From contig WYDT01000037.1 of NCBI GenBank assembly GCA_013122435.1, forward strand, positions 1 to 64,000: a stretch of 64,000 nucleotides of DNA, written 5' to 3'. Source of the DNA: Chloroflexi bacterium AL-N1. Its GTDB lineage: Bacteria; Chloroflexota; Chloroflexia; Chloroflexales; Roseiflexaceae. The first letter of the stretch is position 1, and each line of letters begins with the position of its first letter. This document shows, piece after piece, positions 37,227 to 46,792 of the stretch. Under the pieces are notes generated by a model. It did no database searches and was not told the origin of the DNA. It was given only the letters and a program-made list of their open reading frames with translations. The translations under genes and the position numbers were made by a program.

Positions 37227-37254
37227 ATATATTCTGTACAAACATAGAATATAT
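37227..37254. promoter_or_regulatory. Palindromic operator upstream of doxX
   Basis: ATATATTCT-N10-AGAATATAT, perfect 9-bp arms, positioned in the promoter region of the minus-strand DoxX gene. No regulator gene is adjacent. Confidence 0.6.
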
Positions 37255-37461
37255 TACGAGTTTTGTTAAGCCGTAGATGTTAAGTTTCTCTAATAAAAAT
37301 ATAAGAGTAAGTTATCACACATCCATGGCTTTGTAATACGACCAAAGAAGTATTTTGAATTGGTCATATGGACAGAGATATACCTATAGATGTCTCTGAA
37401 GAGTGCAATAAATTTGAAGGAGTTAAAGAAATTATGGTGTGTCATCAGCAAACAACACGGT

Positions 37462-37492
37462 AAAAAGGCCGCATTGTTTGCTACGGCCCTTT
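37462..37492 (-). terminator. Terminator for the acidic small gene
   Basis: AAAGGGCCG...CGGCCTTTTT on the minus strand, with a one-base bulge, about 120 bases after the stop of the 48-residue gene. Confidence 0.6.
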
Positions 37493-37611
37493 AGCCATTC
37501 CATGTGCTCAGGGTTACCAACGTGCAAGACTCAATTGACGTGCTTCAATATGTTCACGAAGCCTGAAAATCCTACGTTACCGAAAGAGTTACACCAGATA
37601 AACAGGTTTGC

Positions 37612-37758
37612 CTAATCCTCAAAGTCGTCAAAGATACTATCGATTTCGTCTTCATTAAACGGATCAAGTTCGGGAACATCATCCCCATCTGCTACATCAA
37701 ATTCAAGAAATTCATCCCGATCAAAGATGTCGTATGCGAACAGATCAAGAATACCCAT
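37612..37758 (-). CDS. 48-residue highly acidic small protein
   Basis: ATG 37758 with GGAGGGTAAGAT upstream encodes MGILDLFAYDIFDRDEFLEF, then DVADGDDVPELDPFNEDEID and SIFDDFED. About 19 of 48 residues are Asp or Glu, only one is basic, and Phe recurs every few residues. It has a strong ribosome site and its own terminator. It might be a DNA-mimic, a chaperone ligand or a regulator; no family is recognised. It lies alone in a gap of about 1 kb, with nothing else supported between 37260-37460 or 37760-38189. Confidence 0.65.
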   Translation of the reverse strand: MGILDLFAYDIFDRDEFLEFDVADGDDVPELDPFNEDEIDSIFDDFED

Positions 37759-38189
37759 ATCTTACCCTCCTGGTTTACAACTTGTATTTTTGAGTACCCA
37801 AATCCAGTGTCAGGTTATACACCTGGCTCTATAGTTGCCTGAACAATGCGAAAGCATGTGGTACCTCTGGAAAAGATACCAGTTTACATCTACGACGTTG
37901 AACGTACAAAGTGTGATGAAAGGAGAGATGCGTTCACACGCCACCCTTGTCACAAGATGTGCGGCTTGTTCTGGTTTGCTATGTACAGTGTAGATCAAAT
38001 AGAGATGAATGCGAAGAGGAAATCTGTAATGATTGTGTAACGAATAAACTGGCAGCTTTTCCCAAATATAACAATTGGTAGTATGGTGAGGACTGATACG
38101 TTTTTGTCATCTTTAGGAACCTATCCGTATGCTATGCTAAGAGTGAATGCAAGAAGAACACATATTTTGTATGTCAGGCCCTGTAAACA

Positions 38190-39866
38190 ATGTGTAAAAT
38201 TTGTCATAAACACATGCAGCATATTCATATAAAGAGCCCAGACAGTAGCAATAGCCCTTCACATGGAACACCCGCTCAGATCAGACTTGCCACAACTATC
38301 GAGTTGCCCTCACCAGACGTTCCCGGATCTGGCAAAGACCAGCATGCTACGGCGGCCAATATACCGCTTCGACACAGTCAGACTCTAGCAAACAGGGCGT
38401 ATACTGTTCAACATGTGCTCTCAATAGGCACCATGGCCACCGTGTATCTTGCGACTGATCATACGGCAAATAATCGGGACGTGGTCATTAAAGCTATACG
38501 CATTCCCTCTAGAACCACTGATCAACCTCAGAAAGTACAGGCGACGCAACTAGGCACGCTACGAGAAGCCGACCTGCTCGCCTCATTACGGCACCCAACT
38601 CTACCGCGCCTGCTCACGACTTTTCGTGACACACATGTAGCCTATATCGTGATGGAGTATATCAAGGGGTCTAATCTTGAACAGGGCTTAACCCATATTG
38701 ATGATATAACAGGATCGTTGGTAGAAGGTCAGCCCTGTAGAATTGAGGAGGTGCGACGCTGGGGTATTGCACTCTGTCGCACACTGGAGTATCTGGCCAA
38801 TCGTCACCCACAACCAGTCATTCACCGCGACCTTAAACCGGCTAACATTGTCATTGATCGTGCGGCAGATACGATCTGTTTAGTCGATTTTGGCACAGCG
38901 AAGGGCGGTGTGCTGGCAGATATATCGCAACATCCCTGGCCCTATCGCTCACATCGCTACGGCACCATCGGGTATGCGCCACCGGAGCAATACCGTGGAC
39001 AGAGTGAACCACGAAGTGATGTCTATGCCCTGGCAGCGACTCTCTATCACCTGGCCACTGACGACGATCCACGCAACCACCCGTTCCGTTTTCCACATCT
39101 GAGTGAGCTTGGCGCGTTTGGCGAAGCTCTACGACCAGCACTCAACCAAGACGTGGGACAACGCCCGTCGATCACGGAGTTTCGTCACCGCCTGGAAGCT
39201 GTGCTTGGCGTCGCCCACCTTCCCTACATTCGTACACCCAACAACGCCCATGTGACAAGCGAACGAACTCTGGCCATATGGTGTAAACGTCACTGGGAAG
39301 CGGCCTGCGATTGGCTCTATGATACGCTTCCCAAGCAAGTCGCGTTGTGGTGGGGTAATCAAGAGTTGGCACAATTGATGCGCTATGTGGTCAGCACAGA
39401 GACGGACCGAAATGCCGGTCTTGACACGATACTGGCGCGCCTGGACCCCAAAGGCTATGGGGTACAACCACCACAATTGACCACGACAACCAAACAGATT
39501 GATTTTGAAGGAGGAAACAAACCGCAACTTCACCACGCCCTAGTACTCAAAAATACAGGTCGGCGTTATGTCACCGCACAGCTGCAACTCCCCAAATGGC
39601 TGCATGCATCACCCCACAGCATTCAGCTATTCCCCGATCAAGAGGCAATGGTGGAGTTATCTTATAATGCATCTACATCACCCGACACAAACCACTCTTC
39701 TGACTATCTCACCATTCGTAGTCACACCACCACCCTGCTCCACATCGTTGTGCAGGCAACACACCCACGCACACACCACATCTGGCACCATGTCCCTCTG
39801 GCGTGGATTGCCGGGGCGGCTACTGTAACACTCACACTGCTCTCGCTGAGTATGTGGTCGTTTTAA
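38190..39866 (+). CDS. Serine/threonine protein kinase, membrane-anchored at the C-terminus
   Basis: 558 residues. The kinase domain (about 68-345) has VVIKAI with the ATP Lys, MEYIKGSNLEQGL, catalytic VIHRDLKPANIVI, metal-binding LVDFGTAK, and YGTIGYAPPEQYRGQSEPRS-DVYALA. Residues about 430-530 form a beta-rich domain ('ALVLKNTGRRYVTAQLQLPK'), and one helix at about 535-555 ends the protein, so the kinase faces the cytoplasm. The glycine-rich loop is weak (LSIGTMATVY). A TPR protein gene follows. Start 38190 is uncertain; a Met at 38214 is an alternative. Confidence 0.92.
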   Translation: MCKICHKHMQHIHIKSPDSSNSPSHGTPAQIRLATTIELPSPDVPGSGKDQHATAANIPLRHSQTLANRAYTVQHVLSIGTMATVYLATDHTANNRDVVIKAIRIPSRTTDQPQKVQATQLGTLREADLLASLRHPTLPRLLTTFRDTHVAYIVMEYIKGSNLEQGLTHIDDITGSLVEGQPCRIEEVRRWGIALCRTLEYLANRHPQPVIHRDLKPANIVIDRAADTICLVDFGTAKGGVLADISQHPWPYRSHRYGTIGYAPPEQYRGQSEPRSDVYALAATLYHLATDDDPRNHPFRFPHLSELGAFGEALRPALNQDVGQRPSITEFRHRLEAVLGVAHLPYIRTPNNAHVTSERTLAIWCKRHWEAACDWLYDTLPKQVALWWGNQELAQLMRYVVSTETDRNAGLDTILARLDPKGYGVQPPQLTTTTKQIDFEGGNKPQLHHALVLKNTGRRYVTAQLQLPKWLHASPHSIQLFPDQEAMVELSYNASTSPDTNHSSDYLTIRSHTTTLLHIVVQATHPRTHHIWHHVPLAWIAGAATVTLTLLSLSMWSF

Positions 39867-39879
39867 ATATATATCCCGG

Positions 39880-40056
39880 CTACTCCACCTTACGACGATA
39901 TTTGCACCCCTCTTCTTCTAAAACGATTGGAATACCTTTCTCAACAGGATAGCAATAACCATTATGTGGATTGAGCAACCATTCTGAACCCTGTTCATCA
40001 GTAATCAATTCCAACGATTGCAGAGATGTTAAACAATGTATCACAACATGTACCAC
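39880..40056 (-). pseudogene. UPF0434/Trm112-like fragment
   Basis: About 58 codons read SLQSLELITDEQGSEWLLNP, HNGYCYPVEKGIPIVLEEEG and KYRRKVE. The 'YPV..GIP..L..E' end is diagnostic of Trm112-like proteins. The N-terminal CPxC zinc pair is missing (only one Cys, HCLTS), and a stop lies immediately upstream, leaving only GTG starts with no ribosome site. Decayed or truncated copy. Confidence 0.6.
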
Positions 40057-40204
40057 TTATAGAAGCTCATATTAAAGACTAATACCTTAACTCTCACAAG
40101 AGAACAAACGAGCCACATATCACCACTTGTGACTGTACTTGTCACAACCATCTGCTACACTAGTTCGCAGAGCCACATCTGGCAACTGGTGAAAGGACAT
40201 ATTT

Positions 40205-41071
40205 ATGACAAGTAACGTAGAGGCACACATCCCAATACAACCACCATTACGTGGATTTGTTCCCGTGATACAGCAATTACTACTGGTTCCCGAAGGTATC
40301 ATCATCGCCCTGTTGCTGTTGGTACACCTCGCCTCCGGTAGATCATCTGTCACGATAATTCTCGCTGCCGTGTTCATAATGAGCTTTATCACCCGTACGG
40401 TAGCACTCCACCTGGCACGCACTGCTATCGAAATGGTCCACTATCGACAAGCAACATGGCTGATCCGTCTATCATTGTTATTACACCCCTGGTCGGCAGA
40501 TACACTGGCATTGCGTGGTGCGCTGGCACTCGCAAAAGGATCACTGTCGGAGGCAGAAACATCGTTGCAACGATCTGTCACACTCTTGTTCAATCAACCT
40601 GCTTCACACGCTGCCTTGAGTAGCGCATATTTAGAGTCTGGACGCCCCCATGAAGCAGCACGAGCAGCCCGTCAGTCCCTTGTACTCAACGACCACTATG
40701 CGCTGGCCTACCTCTATCTGGCAGAAGCTGAGCGTGCACAGGGCGCCTCATCCTATGTTGTTGAGGAACACCTACGGTCCGGAGTAGCAGCCGCACACCG
40801 CATTACCGATACTGCTGCACTACAGTGTGCGCTTGCACGACACTTGCTCAACGAACAACGCATTGCCGAAGCCACACTGGTGCTCCACAGCGCTGAAAAA
40901 CTACTCCCACGCTGCTCGATATCACGACAAGCTGAACTATGCTTTCATCTGGGAGAACTGCTGATTGCACAAGGACAGGCCGAACGTGCACGCGAATACT
41001 TCCGTGGCGTCGAAAACCTCGATCCTCAAGGACGCTACGCTGCCGCTGCATGGCGTGCTTCCCGCCTCTAA
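40205..41071 (+). CDS. Membrane-anchored TPR protein
   Basis: 288 residues. Two hydrophobic helices (about 24-43 and 48-64) precede six or so helical repeats of TPR type: SADTLALRGALALAKGSLSE, AETSLQRSVTLLFNQPASHA, ALSSAYLESGRPHEAARAAR. It probably forms a cytoplasmic scaffold. GAAAGGACATATTT lies upstream of the ATG. Similar architecture to the TPR protein at 28208. Confidence 0.85.
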   Translation: MTSNVEAHIPIQPPLRGFVPVIQQLLLVPEGIIIALLLLVHLASGRSSVTIILAAVFIMSFITRTVALHLARTAIEMVHYRQATWLIRLSLLLHPWSADTLALRGALALAKGSLSEAETSLQRSVTLLFNQPASHAALSSAYLESGRPHEAARAARQSLVLNDHYALAYLYLAEAERAQGASSYVVEEHLRSGVAAAHRITDTAALQCALARHLLNEQRIAEATLVLHSAEKLLPRCSISRQAELCFHLGELLIAQGQAERAREYFRGVENLDPQGRYAAAAWRASRL

Positions 41072-41124
41072 TCCTCCTCGCCCTTCGCCCGCTTGCCCTC
41101 GCACACTCTTGCCCACCCACCGCA

Positions 41125-41151
41125 CACGGGCAACCCTTGCGGTTGCCCGTG
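41125..41151. repeat. Perfect 11-bp palindromic hairpin between TPR and alpha-glucosidase genes
   Basis: CACGGGCAACC-CTTGC-GGTTGCCCGTG, flanked by the near direct repeats CTTCGCCCGCTTGCCCTCG (about 41083-41101) and CCTCGCCCGCTTGCCCC. No T-run, so it is more like a REP element than a terminator. Confidence 0.6.
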
Positions 41152-41239
41152 ATCCTCGCCCGCTTGCCCCTTTGATCCATCCTCCTTTTTCTCAATCCCG
41201 TACCCATCCATAAAGCACAAACATTACAACCGGAGCATC

Positions 41240-42841
41240 ATGAATAACAATTTTTGGTGGCAACACGGCATCATCTATCACATCTACCCACGCTCGTTTA
41301 TGGACCACAACGGTGATGGCGTCGGGGACCTGCGGGGCATTATCAACAAGCTCGACTACCTGTCCTGGCTAGGCGTCGATGCCATCTGGCTTTCACCCGT
41401 GTATCCCTCTCCAATGGCTGACGCAGGCTATGATGTGGCCAATTACATCGATATTGACCCACTCTTCGGCTCACTTGATGATATGGATGAATTAATCGCG
41501 GAAGCACACCAACGCAACCTGCGCGTTATCCTGGACTATGTCCCCAACCACACCTCGCATCAGCATGCATGGTTTCGGGAGTCACGCATGTCACGCGACA
41601 GCCCCAAGCGTGATTGGTACATCTGGCGTGACCCAGCACCCGAAGGCGGCGTACCGAACAACTGGCTAACCCGTTTTGGTGGGCATCCGGCCTGGACATG
41701 GGATGAACCAACCCAACAGTATTACTACCATACCTTTCTCCCTGAACAACCAGAGCTAAACTGGCGTAGCCCAGAGCTTCAGCAAGCCATGTTCGACGTT
41801 CTACGGTTCTGGTGTGAACGGGGCAGCGATGGCTTTCGTATCGATGTCATCCATCGCATCATCAAAGATGCCCAACTCCGCGACAACCCACCAAATCCAC
41901 GCTGGAAACCTGGCATGGATCCATATCAACAACGGCTTGAACGATACACCCGCAACCAGCCAGAAGTCCACGATGTCATTCGTATGATGCGCGCAACGGT
42001 CGAGGCATATCCCGAACGCATACTGGTAGGGGAGGTGAATGTCGCAGTTGAGGAACTTATGACATACTATGGGGCAGGGGATGAGCTACATCTGCCCTTT
42101 AACTTTCAGATCATCCACGCCCGCCTGTGGGATGCTGCCGACCTCCGGCGCATTATCGACCAGTACGAGGCGCTCCTCCCCGACAGCGCATGGCCCACAC
42201 AGGTGTTGGGCAACCACGACGAGCATCGCATCACCAGCAAAGTTGGTGCCGCCCAGGCACGCGTCGGCATGATGCTACTGCTTACCTTGCGTGGCACACC
42301 AACAATCTATTATGGCGACGAAATTGGCATGCACGATGTGGAGATCCCACCAGAACTGGTGCAGGACCCATGGGAGAAATTTGTGCCAGGGATCGGTGCC
42401 GGACGCGACCCACAACGCACCCCGATGCAGTGGGACACTACCTCCAACGCCGGGTTCTGCCCCACAGATGTGACACCGTGGCTGCCCATCGCAAACGACT
42501 ATACAGACATCAATGTGGCGACTGCCCAGACCAATGCCCATTCAATGCTCTCCATGACCCGTGAACTCATCGCATTGCGACGCACAACACCCGCGCTCAC
42601 ACGAGGAAACTATCGATCAATAGATGCCCCTGATGGCGTTTTTGCGTACTTCCGTGAGACAAACGATGCTCAGGTACTGGTTGTGCTTAACGTCGATGAC
42701 CAGCCCAAACAGATGGAGCTTCCACCAGACCTGACAGGTGCACACGTCGTTCTCTCAACTCACATGGATCGCTTAAACGAATCCATTGGCACAACACTGG
42801 AACTACGTGGTGATGAGGGACTGATTGTGAAGGTAACATAA
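41240..42841 (+). CDS. Alpha-glucosidase (GH13)
   Basis: 533 residues. GIIYHIYPRSFMDHNGDGVG-DLRG opens the barrel; catalytic Asp in GFRIDVIHR, acid Glu in ILVGEVNV, transition-state Asp in LGNHDEHR. The 'GRDPQRTPMQWD' loop is typical of oligo-1,6-glucosidase / alpha-glucosidase subfamilies. It should release glucose from alpha-1,4 or alpha-1,6 oligosaccharides, in the cytoplasm as no signal peptide is present. RBS CCGGAGCATC. A terminator hairpin follows directly. Confidence 0.95.
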   Translation: MNNNFWWQHGIIYHIYPRSFMDHNGDGVGDLRGIINKLDYLSWLGVDAIWLSPVYPSPMADAGYDVANYIDIDPLFGSLDDMDELIAEAHQRNLRVILDYVPNHTSHQHAWFRESRMSRDSPKRDWYIWRDPAPEGGVPNNWLTRFGGHPAWTWDEPTQQYYYHTFLPEQPELNWRSPELQQAMFDVLRFWCERGSDGFRIDVIHRIIKDAQLRDNPPNPRWKPGMDPYQQRLERYTRNQPEVHDVIRMMRATVEAYPERILVGEVNVAVEELMTYYGAGDELHLPFNFQIIHARLWDAADLRRIIDQYEALLPDSAWPTQVLGNHDEHRITSKVGAAQARVGMMLLLTLRGTPTIYYGDEIGMHDVEIPPELVQDPWEKFVPGIGAGRDPQRTPMQWDTTSNAGFCPTDVTPWLPIANDYTDINVATAQTNAHSMLSMTRELIALRRTTPALTRGNYRSIDAPDGVFAYFRETNDAQVLVVLNVDDQPKQMELPPDLTGAHVVLSTHMDRLNESIGTTLELRGDEGLIVKVT

Positions 42842-42866
42842 CCTGGGGCTTTAGTCCCAGGTAAAA
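42841..42866 (+). terminator. Terminator after the alpha-glucosidase gene
   Basis: ACCTGGG-GCTTTAGT-CCCAGGT followed by AAAA; begins within the stop codon. Confidence 0.6.
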
Positions 42867-42881
42867 GAATCCAAAAAGCAT

Positions 42882-42909
42882 AAAGCATGGTCTTGTGTGA
42901 CCATGCTCT
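42882..42909. terminator. Bidirectional terminator
   Basis: AAAGCATGGTC-TTGTGT-GACCATGCTCTTT; serves the convergent lipoprotein gene as well as the alpha-glucosidase. Confidence 0.8.
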
Positions 42910-42931
42910 TTAGATAATGAGTCACTTCCTC

Positions 42932-43294
42932 TTAATAGTCCGGTATGGTCGATTCGTTACCTGGTTCTTCGTTAGTCGATTCTTCGCTACCCTGTTCTTC
43001 ACTACCCCCTTCAGTGATAGTATCTGAGTCACTGCTGGTAGTTGCTGGCTCTACACTATCGCTTGCATCACTCTGAGGAACACCCCCTGTATCCCCAACT
43101 GCGTTCTCGGTTGTTGTACTATCAGATGACTTAATCTCGTCCGTGCGCGCTGCCCCGTTTGTATATTCACGCTGTTCGGCGTCGCTGGATTGCGTAGAAT
43201 TCGTTGTTGATTCGCCTGTTCCATTTTCCAATCCTGCACAGGCCGAGAGTGCGAATAAAAGCATAATGCTAATGATGAATAAATGACGAAACAT
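42932..43294 (-). CDS. Low-complexity lipoprotein
   Basis: 120 residues from ATG 43294 (AAGGAAAG upstream). MFRHLFIISIMLLFALSACA has a lipobox ending at Cys19. The rest is a Ser/Thr/Glu/Gly-rich disordered chain (DTITEGGSEEQGSEESTNEE) with no folded domain. Probably a surface linker; function unknown. Confidence 0.7.
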   Translation of the reverse strand: MFRHLFIISIMLLFALSACAGLENGTGESTTNSTQSSDAEQREYTNGAARTDEIKSSDSTTTENAVGDTGGVPQSDASDSVEPATTSSDSDTITEGGSEEQGSEESTNEEPGNESTIPDY

Positions 43295-43493
43295 CTTACT
43301 TTCCTTACTAATATAGAATTGCATTTGATAAAGTTATGAACGATATCGCGCAGTGGTATATGTTATGATGTTCACATTGCAATATCGTTCTGATATCCAA
43401 TCAATCCATTACGATACTTTACTATCCGGCAAACTATCGCTTATATCAGACAACTTCCCTCCACACGTTGTTGATACACACCACAACGATTCG

Positions 43494-44054
43494 TTAACGG
43501 GCCAATGGATTGTTCTCAGTCACCACAGATTGCAGCACACCAATCCCTGCTTCGCCATCATCATCGAATGGGGTTACCGGGCCTGCGCCTGCACCTAGGC
43601 ATCCATCGTCTGCGGCGGAGTCAGCGAACCAGATCACGACATGATCAAGTTCTGCTCGCACACGCTCTTCATTCACAAGTGTGCTGGAAAAGGCATCCTG
43701 GACTTCAGTATACACACTTGACCAGCCCCAGCCAGCATAATTAGTGGTGAAACTTGAGAGGTACTGAGCCGCGCCAAACGGAAGATCGGGTGTTTCCGTC
43801 AAAAACAATGTGAACGTCGTGTGTGGTGGTAACCCCCGTGCCTGCACAACCAATCGATCTACCCCGGAACGAGTTGGTGTCACCCAGGCAACAGCCTCGG
43901 CTTCAGGGAAACAGCCCGCAACAGCCTCGAAAGGCGCCATACGGATCGCATTGGACGATTGGGTTGTTGCATGTTCAGCAGGAGCTGCTGCGACGGTGCC
44001 AACGGCGATCAACAAAGCCATACATACTCCGAAAAAGATACGAATGGAACGCAT
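43494..44054 (-). CDS. Secreted protein of unknown function
   Basis: 186 residues from ATG 44054, with AGGAGGTATAATC upstream. A signal peptide (MRSIRIFFGVCMALLIAVGT, cut after VAAAPA) precedes a beta-rich domain: VDRLVVQARGLPPHTTFTLF, DHVVIWFADSAADDGCLGA. Two Cys (GCFPE, DGCLG) may pair. No catalytic motif seen. The layout resembles small extracellular beta-sandwich proteins. Confidence 0.75.
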   Translation of the reverse strand: MRSIRIFFGVCMALLIAVGTVAAAPAEHATTQSSNAIRMAPFEAVAGCFPEAEAVAWVTPTRSGVDRLVVQARGLPPHTTFTLFLTETPDLPFGAAQYLSSFTTNYAGWGWSSVYTEVQDAFSSTLVNEERVRAELDHVVIWFADSAADDGCLGAGAGPVTPFDDDGEAGIGVLQSVVTENNPLAR

Positions 44055-44286
44055 GATTATACCTCCTATTAAGATCACAGTAGCGATTATATTTTCTAAC
44101 TTAAAGGCACCTTATTGATCTATACGAAGTAAGATTGATTATGCTATCTATCGACTCAATAATGCATGAATTGAAGTGAGATTAGACGTATGCGGCAATG
44201 AGGATATGATAATGAGCAGAGTACAGAACATAGACAAATATCCCATAGGTAGCTGGCTTACCCAGTCACCTGGCTTGCCCAGTCAC

Positions 44287-45738
44287 CTACGGGGTTGTGG
44301 CTACTCGCTGGCGCGCACGTTCCTGGATGTGTGCCAGCCGCTCCTGATCCGCCATCAGTTCGGCGTGTCGCTGCACGGTGAGGTCGGCCAGTTCCTGGTC
44401 GTGGAAGGAAAACGAGATGTGCTGCACCTGGTTGATACGGGCAAGCCATCCCTCGGGGGTATTCTCTTCGGGGCGCCGCAGCCGTGCCGCACCCCAATCG
44501 ATGTGGATCAATGACTCATCGGCCTGGCCTACAATAAAATTTGCGGCATGCCAGTCACCATTCTCGCCGTCGAGCAGTTCACAGATCTGTTGGATGGTGA
44601 CAATCTGATCGTAGAGATTGGATGTCAATCTCGTGTGGTCTGCACGTACCCACTCCTGCACGGTTGGTCCTGGTACAAATTTTTCGATAGTCAGACCTCG
44701 AAAGGTCGAGAACGTAAGCTGATGGTCAAGAATAGCATCGAGCCTGGGAATAAGATCTTCTTCGATCAGGAGACGCAACCGTCCACGTGGCGTTACCAGA
44801 GCACCATCACCGGTAGTGTACGGCCAATTCTCCGCGAGGCCATCAACCGTGCGCGCCGCCAGTTGAATTTCGTGAAAAGGTTCTGGGGCAGGTTGCTTGA
44901 CCACCACACCCAGATCTCGTGCAATCATCACCGTGCTGCGCCGATGCCGACCAGCGATGTATTCACCCTTCAAAATCAGAGTCAGGCCATGTTCGTCTCG
45001 CCATTGCTGCTGTTGCATTTCAATCGCTTCAATATCAGATGGACGATCCTCAGTTAACGCATGACGGCGCGCTTGTTCAACATACAGAAGCTGCCCTAAC
45101 AATTCATCAAGCAACAGCACGCGGGGCATGGCTCGATCTGCTTGAGTCACAAAACCATGACCATCTGCAATGGCGACATAGAGGTGCGTGATGTAGGCAA
45201 AGCGGCTGTTCTGGTGCTGCTGGCGTATCGCAAACAAGCGTCGCAATGCCACCACCGCTGATGCAACATCACAATCTAACTCGTGTTCCAACCGCGCACT
45301 CACCATTATCGGATCAGCACCAAACCAATGAATCGTGGATCCATACGCGGTAAGGACTTCCAGGTTTTGTAGTAGCGGATCATCGGTTGCATCAGATGAT
45401 AGCCCAACCACCCCAAAATATATCGGCCCCCACCCGCCAAGATTGCGCGTGAGATACTCTGGGTCAGACAAAAACTGCACTGGTACAAGCCGATCAGTAT
45501 GGGTCTCAACCAGATGATGCTGCGGATCATCCATCGCCAGCAGATCGTCAATATCCGGTGTCGTGGTAGTGGTGAGGTGGGTCAGCCAGGTGTGTTCGGC
45601 ATGCTCAGTAGGGCGCTGACCGATAATATGGATTCTGGCACCACGCGGTGGCCGGGCATACTGCATTACAAAAGGAGTCACATCCGGGCGGTGCAGCGGA
45701 ATAGCAACAACTGCATACTGGACTGACAACGGAGGCAT
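44287..45738 (-). CDS. Protein-kinase-fold (RIO/APH-like) protein with novel N-terminal domain
   Basis: 483 residues. The C-terminal lobe holds LTIEKFVPGPTVQEWV, then ENGDWHAANFIVGQADESLI and HIDWGAARLRRPEEN: the 'GD.H..N' catalytic loop and 'IDWG' metal-binding segment of RIO/APH-like kinases. In the N-lobe, GEYIAGRHRRSTVMIARD and VVKQPAPEPFHEI supply a plausible ATP-binding Lys. The first ~250 residues have no recognised domain (HWFGADPIMVSARLEHELDC). The target could be a small molecule or a protein. The neighbours give no pathway. Confidence 0.7.
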   Translation of the reverse strand: MPPLSVQYAVVAIPLHRPDVTPFVMQYARPPRGARIHIIGQRPTEHAEHTWLTHLTTTTTPDIDDLLAMDDPQHHLVETHTDRLVPVQFLSDPEYLTRNLGGWGPIYFGVVGLSSDATDDPLLQNLEVLTAYGSTIHWFGADPIMVSARLEHELDCDVASAVVALRRLFAIRQQHQNSRFAYITHLYVAIADGHGFVTQADRAMPRVLLLDELLGQLLYVEQARRHALTEDRPSDIEAIEMQQQQWRDEHGLTLILKGEYIAGRHRRSTVMIARDLGVVVKQPAPEPFHEIQLAARTVDGLAENWPYTTGDGALVTPRGRLRLLIEEDLIPRLDAILDHQLTFSTFRGLTIEKFVPGPTVQEWVRADHTRLTSNLYDQIVTIQQICELLDGENGDWHAANFIVGQADESLIHIDWGAARLRRPEENTPEGWLARINQVQHISFSFHDQELADLTVQRHAELMADQERLAHIQERARQRVATTP

Positions 45739-45832
45739 ACAAACTCACTTTCTTTTGAGACTTATAAGGATATAATAAATCAAAGTGTCCATCAAGTGAA
45801 GAAAACCACCCTGTAATGTAGGAGGTGGAACA

Positions 45833-46792
45833 ATGCCCGTTCACAAATCCAACTTTTGCCTGGTCATACGCTATGTGTTGCTGGTGCTCTCTGGGGTGTT
45901 TGGTTTACTCCTTGTTGCCTGTGCTGCGTCTGAAGCACCAGAGGACCACGAAACAACGGAAGTAGCATCGCCCGCCGCGTCATCTGAGACAACCAATGTT
46001 CCACAACGTGTTGATGTGGGCGGTTATGCATTGCTGTTGTCCTGCACGGGCACAGGTGAGCCAACCGTCATTCTGGAGAGTGGCCTAGGTGCCGATCACA
46101 CAACATGGGCCCAGATCCAACCTGATATTGCTGCAATCACGCAAGTGTGTAGCTATGATCGGGCCGGGTTAGGGCAAAGCGATGAGGGACCAACACCCCG
46201 TACCATCCAGCAGATTGCCATCGAACTCGACACACTGCTCACCACCGCACAAGTTCCGGGACCCTACATTCTAGTAGCGCACTCGTTTGGTGGTTTGCAC
46301 GCACGCTACTATGCTCACACACATCCTGATCAGGTAGCGGGTATTGTACTGATCGACGCTATCCACGAAGATTGGTGGTCGCGTGCGCTGGCTTTGCTGC
46401 CACCAGCGGAACCCGATGAGAATAAGCGTCTTCACGATTTTCGACAATACCTGACCGAGGACGTATATGATGCGACCACCAATGATGAAGGGCTGGACAT
46501 TCCCAACAGCGCAGAACAGGTGCGAGAAACTGGCTCGCTTGGCGCTATCCCGCTGGTCGTACTCACGGCAGGTCGTACGGTTCCGGTTGCGCCGGGACTT
46601 CCACCCAATCTTGAGGCGGAACTGGTGAAGCTGGCCCAGCAAGATCTGCAGGCGGAGTTAGCAACTTTATCATCTGATAGCACCCACATTATGGCTGCCG
46701 AAAGTAGGCATGCGATTCATCAGGATGCGCCCGATGTCGTGCTGGCGGCCATTCGCGCCGTGCTTAACGCCAACCGTGCCACGCCTCAATGA
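45833..46792 (+). CDS. Alpha/beta hydrolase lipoprotein
   Basis: 319 residues, TAGGAGGTGGAACA before the ATG. The signal ends in LLVACA, giving a lipidated Cys at about 30, followed by an acidic Thr/Ser linker. The hydrolase core shows ESGLGADHTTW, SYDRAGLGQSDEG, the nucleophile VAHSFGGLHARYY, an acid in LIDAIHEDW or later, and a His in ESRHAIHQD. An extracytoplasmic esterase or lipase of unknown substrate. Confidence 0.9.
   Translation: MPVHKSNFCLVIRYVLLVLSGVFGLLLVACAASEAPEDHETTEVASPAASSETTNVPQRVDVGGYALLLSCTGTGEPTVILESGLGADHTTWAQIQPDIAAITQVCSYDRAGLGQSDEGPTPRTIQQIAIELDTLLTTAQVPGPYILVAHSFGGLHARYYAHTHPDQVAGIVLIDAIHEDWWSRALALLPPAEPDENKRLHDFRQYLTEDVYDATTNDEGLDIPNSAEQVRETGSLGAIPLVVLTAGRTVPVAPGLPPNLEAELVKLAQQDLQAELATLSSDSTHIMAAESRHAIHQDAPDVVLAAIRAVLNANRATPQ

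Noticed and set aside
40848..41207. Minus-strand frame over the end of the TPR gene
   Set aside because: Shadow of the TPR gene with low-complexity Arg/Gly content.
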